Source: Pochonia chlamydosporia 170
Taxonomy: Eukaryota > Ascomycota > Sordariomycetes > Hypocreales > Clavicipitaceae
Direction of reading: 5' to 3'
Assembly (NCBI RefSeq): GCF_001653235.2
Contig: NW_019154059.1
Coordinates: 1 to 57,525, forward strand
Length of the DNA stretch: 57,525 nt
The position numbers and the translations under genes were made by a program. The notes beneath the pieces are model-generated. The model searched no databases and had not been told where the DNA came from. It saw only the letters and a program-made list of their open reading frames with translations. Of this stretch, positions 33,793-45,591 are shown piece after piece (within the stretch, counting starts at the first letter, position 1; each line of letters opens with the position of its first letter).

Positions 33793-34602
33793 CCTTGCTT
33801 TCACTCAAACGTGCACCTTGAACCGTAACCTCGGCAACTCCCCAGTCTCCGTTTCGTTCTAGTTTCCAGATATACAGCGGAAGCCAGAACTTGAGGAACT
33901 TCTTGACCGACATGCTGGATTTCTGGAGGCATGCCCAACAAATACCCTCTTATGATTTCAAGCCTATGGACTGTGCGTTTGTGAAGTTGCTGGTTTGAGA
34001 CGTTACGTTCTGGGGCTGTTGGGTGATTGCGTCGTATTCCCCCGAGCTGAAAGGGATGGTTCTGCGTGGTCAAAGCGCACTGGTTGGGGTGGGCGACAGG
34101 TGGTTCATTTGCCAGACAGCTTGCGTGGCCCACACCACAAAGCAGCAAGGCACTCCGCGATGCAAAATGTCAGCGACCGGAGGGCTGCAGGTTCTTATAT
34201 CGACTTACCAGGTCAGTTGCCTCCCCGTCTAATCATGGCAATCAGGCAATCCCTCCCTTGTCTTTTCAACAAAAGTGCTGTGGACCTCGCTAGCGAGCCT
34301 CGGGGTGTGCGTATCAAACTAAACCAGCATGCAAGTGATATGTACTTATGTACTGTCAAGAGTCGTGCTTTAGGACAAGCACGGCCAACATGAATCGAAG
34401 CCGCAATTGCACAATATGTTCCGTATTGGTTTCCCCTTCACACAGGCTTCCCCGCGTTGGCAATTTCCTATCTCTTTCCCAAGTAGCAGTTGAGAGCAAC
34501 AAGGAATTTCTCATCGACTAATCAGTTGCACAAAAATACCTCAAACAAATTTGGCTATTCCTGAACTACTTTTCAATTTCGTTATATCCCACCATCCTCA
34601 CA
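33793..34602. other. Gap between Helitron gene and M3 peptidase, copy 2
   Basis: Same content as 2750-3559: no supported gene, the palindrome CTCGCTAGCGAG at 34286-34297, and the hairpin at 34364-34383. Confidence 0.5.
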
Positions 34603-37005
34603 ATGCCAGAAGAAATGTCTCAACACCTTCCGCTAATTCCTAATCTAGCCCATATTATCAATATAGCTCGGCGACACGTCGCAGACCATCGTAATGTTAT
34701 CGATACTATCATGACAGAAGTAACCATCGTGACCGCCCGTTTCAGTAACGTTATGGGACCAATAGCCGAAGTTGAAAACACGCAATCCGGCGAGAAAGCT
34801 GTTATTGCAGCGCTACGTTTTGCGGCTATGGAAAAAGCTATGCAACACGCTGTGGAAGAGGCTGAAAAAATTTGGCTTGAATACAATGCTGAAGTTGATA
34901 AAAACACAACCCTTTTCAACCTGCTCTGGGCTGTGAAAGGCAAGAACGAAGAACTGGACAGCGAGTCCCAGCGGTTGCTAAATCGCTTCTTGATGAGATA
35001 TACCGATTGTGGACACGGGTCACTTGATAATGACGGCATTCAAGAATGGCACAGCACTAATCAGGAGATCGAAAAATTGTGTACTCAATTCAACCGAAAC
35101 CTTCGAGAATTTGACGGCAACACTTGCGGCATATTCTTCACCGATGATGAACTCGAAGGTATTCCGCAATACGAGCTTGAGGACTGCCAGATCGGATTAG
35201 ATGGCAAGCGACGCATGCCGTTACGATGGGACCAATATGTCTCTGTCTTACGATTTGCACGAAACTCAGAGACGAGAAAACGTTTCCAACTTGCCTGGGG
35301 ACAGCGATTGCCTGAAAATATTTATCTTTTTAAGCGTATAGTTTTGTTACGACACAAGAATGCACGTCTTCGGGGATACAAAACCCACGCAGCCTCTCGC
35401 TTGCCCTATCGAATGGCTGTGTCAACAGAATGGGTAGACAGTCTTCTCGAAGAACTAAGCGTTGCCATGATAGCCGAGGGGAAAAAGCGCTTTGAGCTCA
35501 TAGAAAGAACAAAAACCCGAAACACTCCCACTAACGACATAACTGAATCGCACAATATGAAATCTTGGGATGTCGCCTATTATAATCGTATTCTAAATGA
35601 AGAATCCGCTTCGGTCAATCAAGAGAAGATTATGGAATATTTTCCATTTCATCACACATTCAAAACTTTGCTTGAACTTTTCGCAACTTATTTGCAGTTA
35701 CGATTTGAGAAGTTGCCGGCAGAACAATTGGATGGCCATATATGGTGCCCCGACGTTGAAGTTTGGAGGCTTTGGGACGAACGACCTGAAGCTAAAGGGA
35801 TGTTTATTGGTTATCTTTACGCAGATTTGCTGGGGCGTCCGCACAAGTACAAAGGAATTCAGGCAGTGAACCTCCAGCCAGTATGGTTACCGACTTTTCT
35901 TTCAGTTTTCCTTTTCCATTTTATGTATGCTTCGCACTCAGATTCTAATTCACTTCAGGGTTATCTCAAAAGCGACGGAACTAGAGTTTTTCCGGTTAGC
36001 ACATTAATGTGCAATTTTTCAGCACGCATTCTAAATGGATGTATGCTGTTAAAGCATTCTCAAGTCGTTACTCTATTTCATGGTAGGCAATTCCCTTCGG
36101 ATCGTTAGATTGTAGATACAGATCGTCTGACTCATAGCTACGTGTAGAACTTGGTCACTGTACGCATGATCTATTGGCCAGAACAAGATATGCTAAGTTC
36201 CACGGATATGAAGTTTGCGTTGAATTTGGAGAAGCTATTGCAACAATGTTAGAAAACTGGTGCTGGATGAAAGACGTTTTGAAAGACATTTGCTGCCATT
36301 TCACTGCGTTGGATCTCAAATATGAGGAAGCATGGGTCAAGGAGAACCCAAATGTTCCTATCCCGCGCGCTGAAATACCCGATGAGCTATTGGAGGGTCT
36401 CATTGAAACTCGTCGAGACTCTAGGCTTGACAGATGCTTAAGCCAGCTGTGAGTTCTCTTGGTAACACCGCTTTCTACATTGTGCTGATCCTTTATTCAG
36501 CTGCGATGCAAAATTCGACATTGCGGTTCACAATCCTTCCACCGGCAAGGCACTAGCAGAACTTGATGAAGTTAAATTATATGTTGATCTTTACGAAAGG
36601 TTCTATTTTACAAGAAGACCAGAACCATGCTATCTCCATACAACTTTTAGTCACTTGGTTTCCGGGTATGATGCAGGCTATTACGCTTATATTTGGTAAG
36701 GTTTTATCTTATCCTGCTTGTAGACTTCAGACTGTGCTAAGTCTCGGCTGCAACTTGACTACAGAAAGACGCTAACACATTTTAGTGCTAGTGTCTTCGC
36801 TCAAGATATATTTGAGAAAGTGTTTGCAAAGGACTACCAGTGCAAGACTTCTTGGAATCGTTTCCGGACAGAGTTACTAGAACATGGCGGTAGCCGTGAT
36901 GAGCGAGTAATGTTGGAGAAACTTCTTGGATCTGTGCCAAGCACTTTTGCCCTCCTTCGGGGTTTGAATATCCCTTATTCAGCTACAGAAACTCTCCCCA
37001 AATAG
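34603..37005 (+). CDS. M3-family zinc metallopeptidase, copy 2
   Basis: Exons are 34603-35880, 35959-36082, 36148-36448, 36501-36695 and 36786-37005. I saw no difference from copy 1 in the coding sequence. HELGH is again formed across an exon junction, with the third zinc ligand 24 residues on. Two unbroken copies of a peptidase gene beside a Helitron transposase suggest that the gene travels with, or was duplicated with, the mobile unit. Substrate and location cannot be read from the sequence; no clear signal peptide is seen at the N-terminus (MPEEMSQHLPLIP). Confidence 0.9.
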
Positions 37006-38207
37006 AAACGATACCAATCAGGATGTTACGAAGCTCAATTTGAGAAGTTTTCAAAAACGATGAGCGACTTGAATTTATCACTGGAGGGAGGATTCCTTGG
37101 CTTGAACCGAGAATATGTAAAGTTTTGCGGAAACTTTTACGTTTAACTTGTCTTTCAAAGTTGCTGTTCAACACATCAACCAGATTTAGGCTGTTGACTT
37201 TTGTTCGTTTTATAAATACAGTGTGGAAACTTTCTCGTGTATGATACTAATCTAAGCTGACCGCAAATGTAATCGACAGTGAGGCGATAATAACATCCAA
37301 GATAGCCAAAACTACAAAATTGAAGGAGAACATGATGCAAACAGTGGTATATCTACAAAGGACCAGGATCGTCATAGAAAGAAGACAATGGCTAGGCAAC
37401 GGGATAGGCTGAAACGCAAGACATATTCACAAAGACAGTCTCTACTGATACGCACCCAAATCTCAATGCCTTGAGGATGAAAGATCTTCCTTCCGCTCCC
37501 TGAGCTTCGCCACTACCCGTGCCTCATTGCCTTGCTCTTGCTCTTGCTTTTGTGCCATTTTCGTACCCTTCTTACGTGCTTTTGTGCCATTTGTGCGACA
37601 GGTTTGCTTCTGATATCTGCGGCGGATTTCAGTCCTCGTATTCGTAGCCGTTGACAGCTTCAGGGATTGGTTTGCCGTCCGTCCATGTAACGTGAGCTCC
37701 TAACGCAGTAAAATTAGCCATGCGCATTCAAAAGGCCTCGTGCTCCAGGTATATGCTGAACGATGTCAGTTAGCATCGCAGATCGTGTTAAAAAATTATG
37801 GTATGACAAACGATCATGATGCTATAAGAAGGTTTCAAAGTAAACGTGTGACTAATACGATTCAGAGGAAAACGATAATATGGTCATGGATCCTGCTCTT
37901 CAGCATGAGACTAGCTACGCCGCTGATGCGGAAGACAAACTAGGAACTGACTAACCTCCCCATACTTCAATCAGCTACGCATTGCAGTCAAATGCCAGCG
38001 CATGTCAAACTGTTGAAGTGCAACCTCTTTTTGTGTTCGAAAATTGTGTCGCGGCAGACCAACCAGCACCTTCAGCAGACAATTCAGATTTTTTCAGCAG
38101 AACTGTTGCCAGAGCCGGCACTGAGATTCTTCCCCCAGACAATTCTCATGGCAGAGAGTTGAGCTGTCATCACGGGCAACTAGCAGTCCAACAGCCAAAT
38201 GATATGA
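37006..38207. other. Gap after M3 peptidase, copy 2
   Basis: Same as 5963-7164: two short, coding-like minus-strand gene ends of unknown identity (about 37733-37633 and 37643-37468), otherwise nothing recognised. Confidence 0.35.
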
Positions 38208-38358
38208 ACGCCAGGCTACGGCTAGCTCTCCGCTCCTCCTCGTTCCCAAAACCGCATCTATTTCATCAATAAATATAATTGCTGGTTGCATCTTGCGGAT
38301 GGCCATAACGATCTTGGAACATTTGCTGTTCAGGGTGTCAAGTGGCCGAAGTTGACTT
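38208..38358 (-). pseudogene. AAA-ATPase fragment, copy 2
   Basis: Identical to 7165-7315: a Walker B region (IIFIDEIDAVLG) with no Walker A and no further domains, a captured piece of an Msp1/ATAD1-like gene. Confidence 0.7.
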
Positions 38359-38556
38359 CTAATGAGAACTGCGAATTGTTTCATGAGATTGACGAGTTAA
38401 ATTATGGTGACTGCCACGACAATTGCTTGACAGAGAGTCCCGGTACTGTCCAATTAAAGCACGCCTGCGAGGCTATCCCATCTCATGATGAAGGTATCAT
38501 TAGTCCTTCTGCGAGCAGTCAGTCGGGCACTCCAGTGTTCTCGGCAGAATGCCCTT

Positions 38557-38834
38557 CTGTCGCGTTATGCGGTTCCAATTCAATTTTTACTACACTGAAG
38601 ATGCAGTTCTTGATTCAATAGCCTGTCAATTGCTTGTATATCTGAACTTGTTGTCCTCCTCTTGCCAGAGGGATTCACGTCATTTATCTTAGCAAAGAAG
38701 CATTATTTCCAGCCTTCTAATTATTTCCAAGTGGCTGGCCAGCCTCTTTACCTTCTGATATCCATGATTTTATGACATCCAGCAATTACTCTAAGTCTGC
38801 TTGTTCAATCAACAGAGGCAGCCTTATCCGACAA
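38557..38834 (+). repeat. 278-bp dispersed repeat, copy 2
   Basis: Same as 7514-7791, ending in TTATCCGACA. It is the third location of this block in the window, counting the inverted copy at 23010-23287. Confidence 0.85.
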
Positions 38835-40652
38835 ATACCAACCAAGCAGCACCAGAGATAAAGCCGCCTTGACAGCTCTCGCGTAACTAACCCTGTCATC
38901 GCATCCTACATAAATCACGTAACCTAGTCTAACTCTTTTGTAAATGACTAGATTACAAATGGCAGGTAATTTCATGTATTTTTCATGGTTTTTGCAAGGG
39001 CTGAGAAGTGTCACCTGCGTGCGATTTTGAGGCGGCCGACTCCGGGCCCGTGCCTTCCATGTAATTTCGAAGCAAGCTCGCTCTCGCGAGCTTCCTTCCC
39101 CTTTCTTTCCTCCTTAGCTTTAGATAGACAATTGTACGGCAACCTTATGTTGAACAAACAGCGGTCCAGCCTCTCACAGCAAGCGTCTAAACAGGGAACA
39201 CAAGGGATCCCCAACCCAAGTATAAGTAAGTGTGCACGCCACTCCGTGCTGAGCAAAGTCACCGGTATGGCCTGTCTGACATTGCAACCCGTTGCCTGCC
39301 GCCCCAGGCGGCGACTCGGTATAACCACGTGTTGTCGTTGCTCTCACCGATGTTTCCTCCATTGAAAGATAAGTTGAGAGGCGTACAACGGATATCTGCT
39401 GTGGTTTCAATAGACACGTCGACTGGAGAAACCTGGCCAATTGCAGGTTAGTTTCGGCCACAAGTATCGTTGATTTCTAAAGGGCACTCGCTGCGATTCG
39501 CTAGCATCCGTGCCACGGCACGGATGCTAGGCCAGCCCAGTGACAGGCAATGGCGGGATTGGGCAAAACCGGCGCAGGCGCCCGAATTCTTTTGTGAACG
39601 CACTTTTACCATTTTTCTTAGCCATATTTGACTGTGGTAAGGTGATAGGCGTTACGGTAAAGTCCTATGTGTTGCGGGTGCGCGCAAGGGAATAAGGTTT
39701 TGTCGAGGGCAAAGTGTGAACGGAAGGTTCTTGGTGATTGAGACCGCGCCCAAAGGGTGTGCTTCATGATCACCCTCCGGTCGGATTCCGTGGCGCTAAT
39801 CGGTGCACTAACGGCCCTTGCCTGAGGTAGCCTTCAGTACTGAGGGGGCGCTGCCAATTTCTGGATAGCCCACTTGTTCATCTGGAATACAAGGAGATGG
39901 AGTCAACCCCTGCTGCTGCCTACACCTTGCTATGACGGTGTACAACGAAGGTGATGAGTTGGAGGTCCACGGTTTCAGGCATTGGGTAACTAATGCTTAG
40001 CAGCCTCCAGTACGAACCGCAAACGCGGGCTATTCTTAACGTGGCTTGAATGTTTCGTCATGAGCACTTTGCAAAATGTATAAACCGGTATGAACTGATC
40101 AGTTGCGACAAGGAAAAAAAAAAAATCTAAGAAACGAGCGCGAGAGATGTTGCCTGAGCACGCTGCGGAAGCACGTCGTATTCATACCCTGATTAGGTTG
40201 ACAACGCAGCCACTGCTTATCCCCGAAATGCCTGGACTATCAACTGTATGAGGGCGTGATGCCTGGCTGCTGGAAACCTACTATTTGCTGAAGGGCGGCA
40301 ATGAGGCATTGCTCCTTTCGGGACAGTGAGACGCCGAAACAATGCATTCACCACAACGCGGCAGGTCGGGTGCTTTTTACAGGCAAAGTTTGGTAGTGTT
40401 GCCACAACCAGGACTTGGGAAGCAAATTGGCGGCCCAATCAGCTGGACCGTGGTTGCCGTCGTCTCAGCATAGACTCTTTAACCAGGCATACGATTAGAT
40501 TGGACCTACGTGATATTCTATGTTGTCTACCGGCAATATATACAGGCACCAGTAGTTAATGAAAGGACTGCTGTCTTGTGTTGAGCAAGCATCTGTGCCA
40601 TACGACGTCGCCGATAGTGTCGGCGACAAGAGCCAATCACTACATAGTGGGT
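38835..40652. other. Non-coding stretch with hairpins, copy 2
   Basis: Same as 7792-9609. It holds the 14-bp perfect inverted repeat at 39501-39530 and the 8-bp hairpin at 40607-40627. No gene is recognised. Confidence 0.5.
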
Positions 40653-41208
40653 CTATTCCACTGGCAAAAGATTGCTCACCTCTGTAAGAATATTCCACAG
40701 CAGCGCTTCAACGATTTGGTGGTCCGCCCAAGAACCCCCTGATGGGTGCCACATCATTCCGATGAAAGAAAAACCCATCAGAGGACCAAGAACTGTGATA
40801 GGGTACCAGACAATCAAGTGACTCTTGGGTGGTATATTGCTTCTGTGTGCGCTCCTTACTAATAGTGCTGAAAGAGAAATAACAATGAAGCATTGGAGAG
40901 TAAAACAGACTATCACTGCAACTTTCTGTCCGTAGGACAGAGCAGCATCGTCTTCCTGCTGCATGGTATTACAGATGCAATAACCAGCCAGCATCAAGGC
41001 AACTCCGCGCCATTCGTGCAGCAACAGCCACATTTTTAAGTAAATTTTTGGAGGAAATTTCTATGCCTGATTGTCTCTATATGCCAAAGCCAGAATCGAG
41101 GTCTGGCCCATGTCCCACAATGCGAGGTTTTTGGTGTACAAGAACAATTCCTTTCGTAGGGACAAGATCCTCCATCGCCAAATGAATTCTTGAGGTCTTG
41201 AGGGTGAA
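40653..41208 (-). pseudogene. Decayed membrane protein gene fragment, copy 2
   Basis: Same as 9610-10165: about three hydrophobic segments in frame, an in-frame TAG at 41061-41063, and no N-terminus. Confidence 0.5.
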
Positions 41209-41806
41209 TGTGATAAGCCACGGCGAACAGCGGGTCCGGGCTAGCTATCCCGGCAGACACGGGAACGAGCCGTAGACCACGAGATCGAAAGTGACTTTTT
41301 GGCCCATTTCGCAGCCCCCCCCCCTCTTCTTGCGGGCCAGGTCCCTTGCAACCACAAGACCTCTTGTGCTTGGTGCAACCTCACCGTCAGCTGAATCCAT
41401 CAAGGGCAATTGAAGATAAAAGACGCGTCGCGGATTGGGTGGGTATTGTCGCACTTCTTCCGTTATTGAAAGAATGTCAAGTCTCCGGTGTGGCGCACGA
41501 TGTGTTTCCAGAAGCGGCAAGTGGGCTGACGATTGACAGTGTCTCATGGGCTGAGATGGATGCTTGCATGTTTATTGACTCCCGCCCAGTAATGAATTAT
41601 TGGCTCGGCTACAACAACATACCCATTCTTAACAACAATGGGGTTCTCTCGCTTAGTGTAGCTGCATCCACCGGGTAATTAGGCTACTAAACCAATTCTA
41701 AACGAACTTTTTTAGGACAGTCAAACTTAGTCCGAACGATTATTCAATCCGGCAAAGCGAAGCTGTCTCAAATTTCCAAGCAATGAGTCTGACTCCCACG
41801 TTACTA
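41209..41806. other. Spacer before pogo element, copy 2
   Basis: Same as 10166-10763. The last two bases (TA, 41805-41806) are the left target duplication of the complete pogo element; the matching right TA is at 43743-43744. Confidence 0.45.
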
Positions 41807-43742
41807 CTCGTGCCACGCCCCACTTTATTTGGAACTCGTAGAACTCGCACCACCTAAAGGTGGTGCTGGACACCCATATAACCAGATCACCCAAATAACC
41901 ACTTTTTGCACTTACCTTACTAGAATCGCTTCAACAGCCGCCTACCACCTTCAGAGTCCACTACTTCTGCTCTGTCCAGTCTTTCGGAGGCCCTCCATTT
42001 ACGGGCTTCTTTTGCCGCTTCTTCAAATACACGTTTGCGGGCGTTGAGCGCCTTCAACTCTGCCGCCTCGACCATCCTCCTCGCCTTAGCCAGTTGGTCT
42101 TCCGCTCTCTGCCTCACCATCTCACGACCCTGGGCCACTTTTAACACCCCTCCTGGCTGCAATGGACTATTCTTCAAAGCCTTACGTTGTTGCGCGAGAT
42201 GCTCAGCCATTTTGGTTCTCCCTAGATCCCTCTTGGTTTGTATAAGCTCCGTGGCTAAAGACAGCGATCCTCTGATAAAGCGACTCATTTCGTAGCGAAG
42301 ATCAGGGTCAAGATTCTCATCTTCCCTGATTACTCTCGTGACCTTATCAGCCACCTTGTTCATTTGACGAAGTGTTACTGGAGTGCTAAATGGTGAGGAC
42401 TGTAATCCACTGAAGGGGGGAGATGGGGTACCCTCGGGCTGCCGAGCGGCTAAGATTTCGAGGACTGCCTGTGGATTGAAGGGATGGATCCCAGTTTTCT
42501 TAAATGCCGAGCGTATTGTACTCTCTTTAAATGCCTGATCTCGCACATTGCCTATGCAAGACAGGAACTCAAGCTTTCCAATATGGACAAGTCCATCTCG
42601 AACCATGATATCCAGTGCTTTTGCGTGGTAGTGCTTCAGTGGTTGAAAGACTGCGACGTCAAGAGGTTGGAGGATATGAGTAAGGTTTGGGGGCATACCA
42701 AAGGGGATGATATCATGATCATCACAGTACTGGATAAACTGCTTCGTATGGTGGGAGCCGTGACCATCCAAGATAAGGAGGCGCTTCTTTCCAAGGCAGC
42801 TCTGTGCTGACCACTTATTGAAGTGCTCAAGCCACTCAAGACTTATCTCATCGTTTGAATAGCCACTAGGAGTTGGCCTGATGGCAGCATTTTCATCAAG
42901 ACCAGGCACGCCATACCACTTGGCCATGTGCATCTGCCCCGAAAGAATGAGAAAGGCTGGGAGCACACGCCCTCCCGCAGAGATACTCTCAATCGCAGTG
43001 GCAGACTCTCTGTTCTCAGGTAACCCGAAATAATGAGCCCTCTTCCGTCTTGTGACAATGACTTGGTCCTTTCCAACCCCAATACGGAATCCAGTCTCAT
43101 CCATATTCCAGATGTCTTCCGGGGGAATCCCCTCTTCAATCAGGATAGTAGAGAGTCGTTGGAAATAGGCATTGACCCTTTCTAGGTCTTCAGAAGCCTG
43201 GCGATCCGAATGCATCTTCTTTTGAAGCCTTTTACTATACTTGTGACGTTTCAGAAAGCGTGCAGTCCACTTCTTCCCAACTGTCAGAGATTCCCCCGCT
43301 CCAGACCGCTCTTTCAAGATTGTATTTGCCGCATCAGTAACAAACTCAGTACGCACTGCAAGATTGATACGATCAAGACGATCAATATAGCGACATAATG
43401 CCTTCTCTTCAGGGACAGTAAGCTTTGCGTGAGTTGGTGGGCGATCGGAGAGTGCGGTACGACCCTCGAGGCGGTAACGCAGTCGCCCACGTGGAACGCC
43501 AAACTCTCGCGCAACTGTGGCAATTTTGGCATGGGGATATTCCCCAATGTATTGCAGAGCTTCCTGAATCCTTCCTTCCATTTTTGTAGACCATAAGATC
43601 TAAGATGGCGGAGAAATTACATGGTTTTCAATGATAGTGCAATAAAGTGGTTATTTGGGTGATCTGGTTATATGGGTGTCCAGCACCACCTTTAGGTGGT
43701 GCGAGTTCTACGAGTTCCAAATAAAGTGGGGCGTGGCACGAG
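41807..43742 (-). mobile_element. Complete Fot1/pogo-type (Tc1-mariner superfamily) transposon, 1,936 bp
   Basis: Perfect 99-bp terminal inverted repeats at 41807-41905 and 43644-43742 begin CTCGTGCCACGCC and contain an internal CACCACCT/AGGTGGTG hairpin. TA dinucleotides flank both ends, as expected for this superfamily. A single intact transposase gene fills the interior. All parts needed for movement appear present. Confidence 0.96.
41920..43581 (-). CDS. Pogo/Fot1 transposase
   Basis: This is a 553-residue cut-and-paste transposase. Residues 1-40 form a psq-type helix-turn-helix (AREFGVPRGRLRYRL), and residues 50-115 a CENP-B-type second DNA-binding domain (VGKKWTARFLKRHK). The DDE domain has Asp161 (WNMDETGF), Asp272 (LDGHGSH) and Asp308 (HILQPLDVAVF); 35 residues between the last two give the DD35D pattern of pogo elements. 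The C-terminal 170 residues are basic and coiled-coil-like. The ATG at 43581 lies about 60 bp inside the right inverted repeat. No intron or break is seen. Confidence 0.96.
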   Translation of the reverse strand: MEGRIQEALQYIGEYPHAKIATVAREFGVPRGRLRYRLEGRTALSDRPPTHAKLTVPEEKALCRYIDRLDRINLAVRTEFVTDAANTILKERSGAGESLTVGKKWTARFLKRHKYSKRLQKKMHSDRQASEDLERVNAYFQRLSTILIEEGIPPEDIWNMDETGFRIGVGKDQVIVTRRKRAHYFGLPENRESATAIESISAGGRVLPAFLILSGQMHMAKWYGVPGLDENAAIRPTPSGYSNDEISLEWLEHFNKWSAQSCLGKKRLLILDGHGSHHTKQFIQYCDDHDIIPFGMPPNLTHILQPLDVAVFQPLKHYHAKALDIMVRDGLVHIGKLEFLSCIGNVRDQAFKESTIRSAFKKTGIHPFNPQAVLEILAARQPEGTPSPPFSGLQSSPFSTPVTLRQMNKVADKVTRVIREDENLDPDLRYEMSRFIRGSLSLATELIQTKRDLGRTKMAEHLAQQRKALKNSPLQPGGVLKVAQGREMVRQRAEDQLAKARRMVEAAELKALNARKRVFEEAAKEARKWRASERLDRAEVVDSEGGRRLLKRF

Positions 43743-43744
43743 TA

Positions 43745-44319
43745 CTGGACGAAGCGTCCGAAGACATAGCAGCGGCAGATAGGGTAGATTAGAGGATTAA
43801 ACATAGTTGAATCGGGGCTTTTGCAGAAATTTTCCCCAGAAATTAGTGCCAAGGCGCCAAGACGCCAAGATGGTTATATATGGTTATAACCATATACCCA
43901 AATTTTCGGTATGGTTATGGTTATAACCAAAAACCATGGTTATAACAAGTTATTGTGCCCAGGTATGTTGACATAGAGATATCCAAATGATGTCAAATGA
44001 GGCAAATATATCAAATTGGGATGAAGTCAAATCAAATTAAATCAAATCCGTGGCTAGTATACTTAAATCAAATCAAATCAGAGTGTCAATTTGATTTGAT
44101 TATTTGTTTGCAAGTCTGCTCCGGACAAGTATCTAATGCAGCCGACTTAGCCCTGACGGTGAGATCTTGATATTTGGAGAGTTACTGCATGCACGATTGC
44201 TTGCCCGTGAGATTCAGAGGCTGCGAACCTCGGAATCAATATTATCACTGGAGGAGAGTGCCGCATCCGGAGCGGTCCTTGCTATCACCTAGTTAGTTGG
44301 CTCTCTTTCACTTGCAAGT
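43745..44319. other. Intergenic, with palindromic AT-rich runs
   Basis: No gene is seen. Around 43870-43950 GGTTATAACC palindromes recur. At 44000-44110 CAAATCAAAT-type units are repeated and then followed by their complement (GATTTGATT), possibly subterminal repeats of a lost element. Confidence 0.45.
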
Positions 44320-44998
44320 TCACGCATAGGTATACGTACTAGGTGGAGACTCGCCAACAATAGAAAGTGGTGTATGAGATACCATGTCATTTGTCCGACG
44401 ATCGACTGAAGATTTTTCAGAGGCTTGATATCTGGGCCGTACTGGACTTTGCGATCGCGCAGATGCCATCGCAATGTCATCCAGCGCCGGTGGGCGTGCG
44501 GTGTGTTCGTTCAAGTCAGTTGAAGTAGGGTCCCAAACTGGGCGGTATACAAAATCAGCGACGCCAAATTTTCTCTCCAGTGACTAAGCCACACTCACAT
44601 AGTTGTTTTGCATCTAGCCGCTTGCTCTCATTGTAAGTGACGGCTCGTTGCAGCTTCAGTATATCTCTATTGCAAAGGTCAAACCGCCACTATATCAGCT
44701 CAACAACACGAAAGACTAACCCTGGGTTGCAAGTGATGACATACAAAGGAGAATACAATTTCCGCCTTTCAGCTGTTGCAGACGTGCAATTCAAATGCCG
44801 TCTGGCGCAATTCTGGCAGAGCCACTGACCACCACATTCGACCTTTTCAAGCCTGCAAATCTGACATACATTGGATGTTCGTGCACTATCCCCTTGAGAT
44901 GGACGAAATTGATTGCGTCTTCCCCGGATACGTTCAGTTCCTCGACCAGCGGTTGGCGTAGTCATGCAATCGCCTTCAGCATCTGTGTTGGCACTCAT
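44320..44998 (-). CDS. Small Zn2Cys6 (zinc cluster) protein
   Basis: Exons on the minus strand are 44998-44745, 44666-44599 and 44537-44320, joined by GT-AG introns (GTATGT with GCTGAT; GTGAGT). They give 179 residues without a stop. Residues 44-69 hold Cys-x2-Cys-x6-Cys-x5-Cys-x2-Cys-x6-Cys (CQICRLEKVEC then CQNCARRHLNC), the fungal binuclear zinc cluster that binds CGG-type DNA sites in the nucleus. There is no middle homology region, so it is much shorter than typical regulators of this family (500-1,000 residues). It may be a small real protein, or a truncated gene whose later exons are lost. Confidence 0.7.
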
Positions 44999-45591
44999 GG
45001 ACGCGACGCGAAAAACACTGTTTTAGACGAGAGGGTTACTCGAGAGAAGGCAGGAAATGTGTATGTGTCCTGGACAGAATCTTTATCCAATTACATGGGT
45101 GTCAGGCGACTGGGCACCTGGTCCTTGGTCAACACGACTCGGAAAGTGCATAGCGAGGCGGTCAGGATATCGGGGCTGTCACCATAGCCAAACGCACCCA
45201 ACTCTCAATGCCTGGAGGAAAGGATGTCAGTGGGCTCACGCTTAAAACGATATGCTTGTTGGATAAAGCGGTAGCAGTTAAGGCGGAAGTAGCTTGGTAG
45301 TTTTGCAGGACGACGCAAGAAATTGGACAACACACAATACACACACACCCGATATTCTAGATTACTGTTGCACTAAAGTTGTTGCGTTATGAAGTTCCGA
45401 TTTTAGTTTACTACTTAGACACTGAGCTCGATTGCCTCTACACTTGCTTGTCTGTTCTTCCCCCATTTTACCAAACTGTTGCAGTGGTCCTTTAAATACA
45501 AGATATCTTCCTTTCGTCCGAACGTTTTACCCCTCATAATTGCTTTTTCCTACAAACTTTATTCCATTAATGTAGTTGTCATGACGATGTC
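44999..45591. other. Upstream region shared in part with the window end
   Basis: It holds the promoter side of the Zn2Cys6 gene and, from about 45480, a segment related to 57380-57480: CTTCCTTTCGTCCGAA at 45507-45522 and ATAATTGCTTTTTCC at 45536-45550 recur in order at the window end. TTTAAATACA at 45491 is TATA-like. No protein gene is supported. Confidence 0.5.

Larger units (their letters stand above)
31044..42428. repeat. 11.4-kb direct repeat, copy 2
   Basis: It is the same unit as 1-11385. Here the pogo-type element continues past the repeat limit to its proper end, so this copy keeps the older arrangement at the right side. The true left limit is unknown because copy 1 is cut at the window start, so homology may extend further left than 31044. 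Confidence 0.95.
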
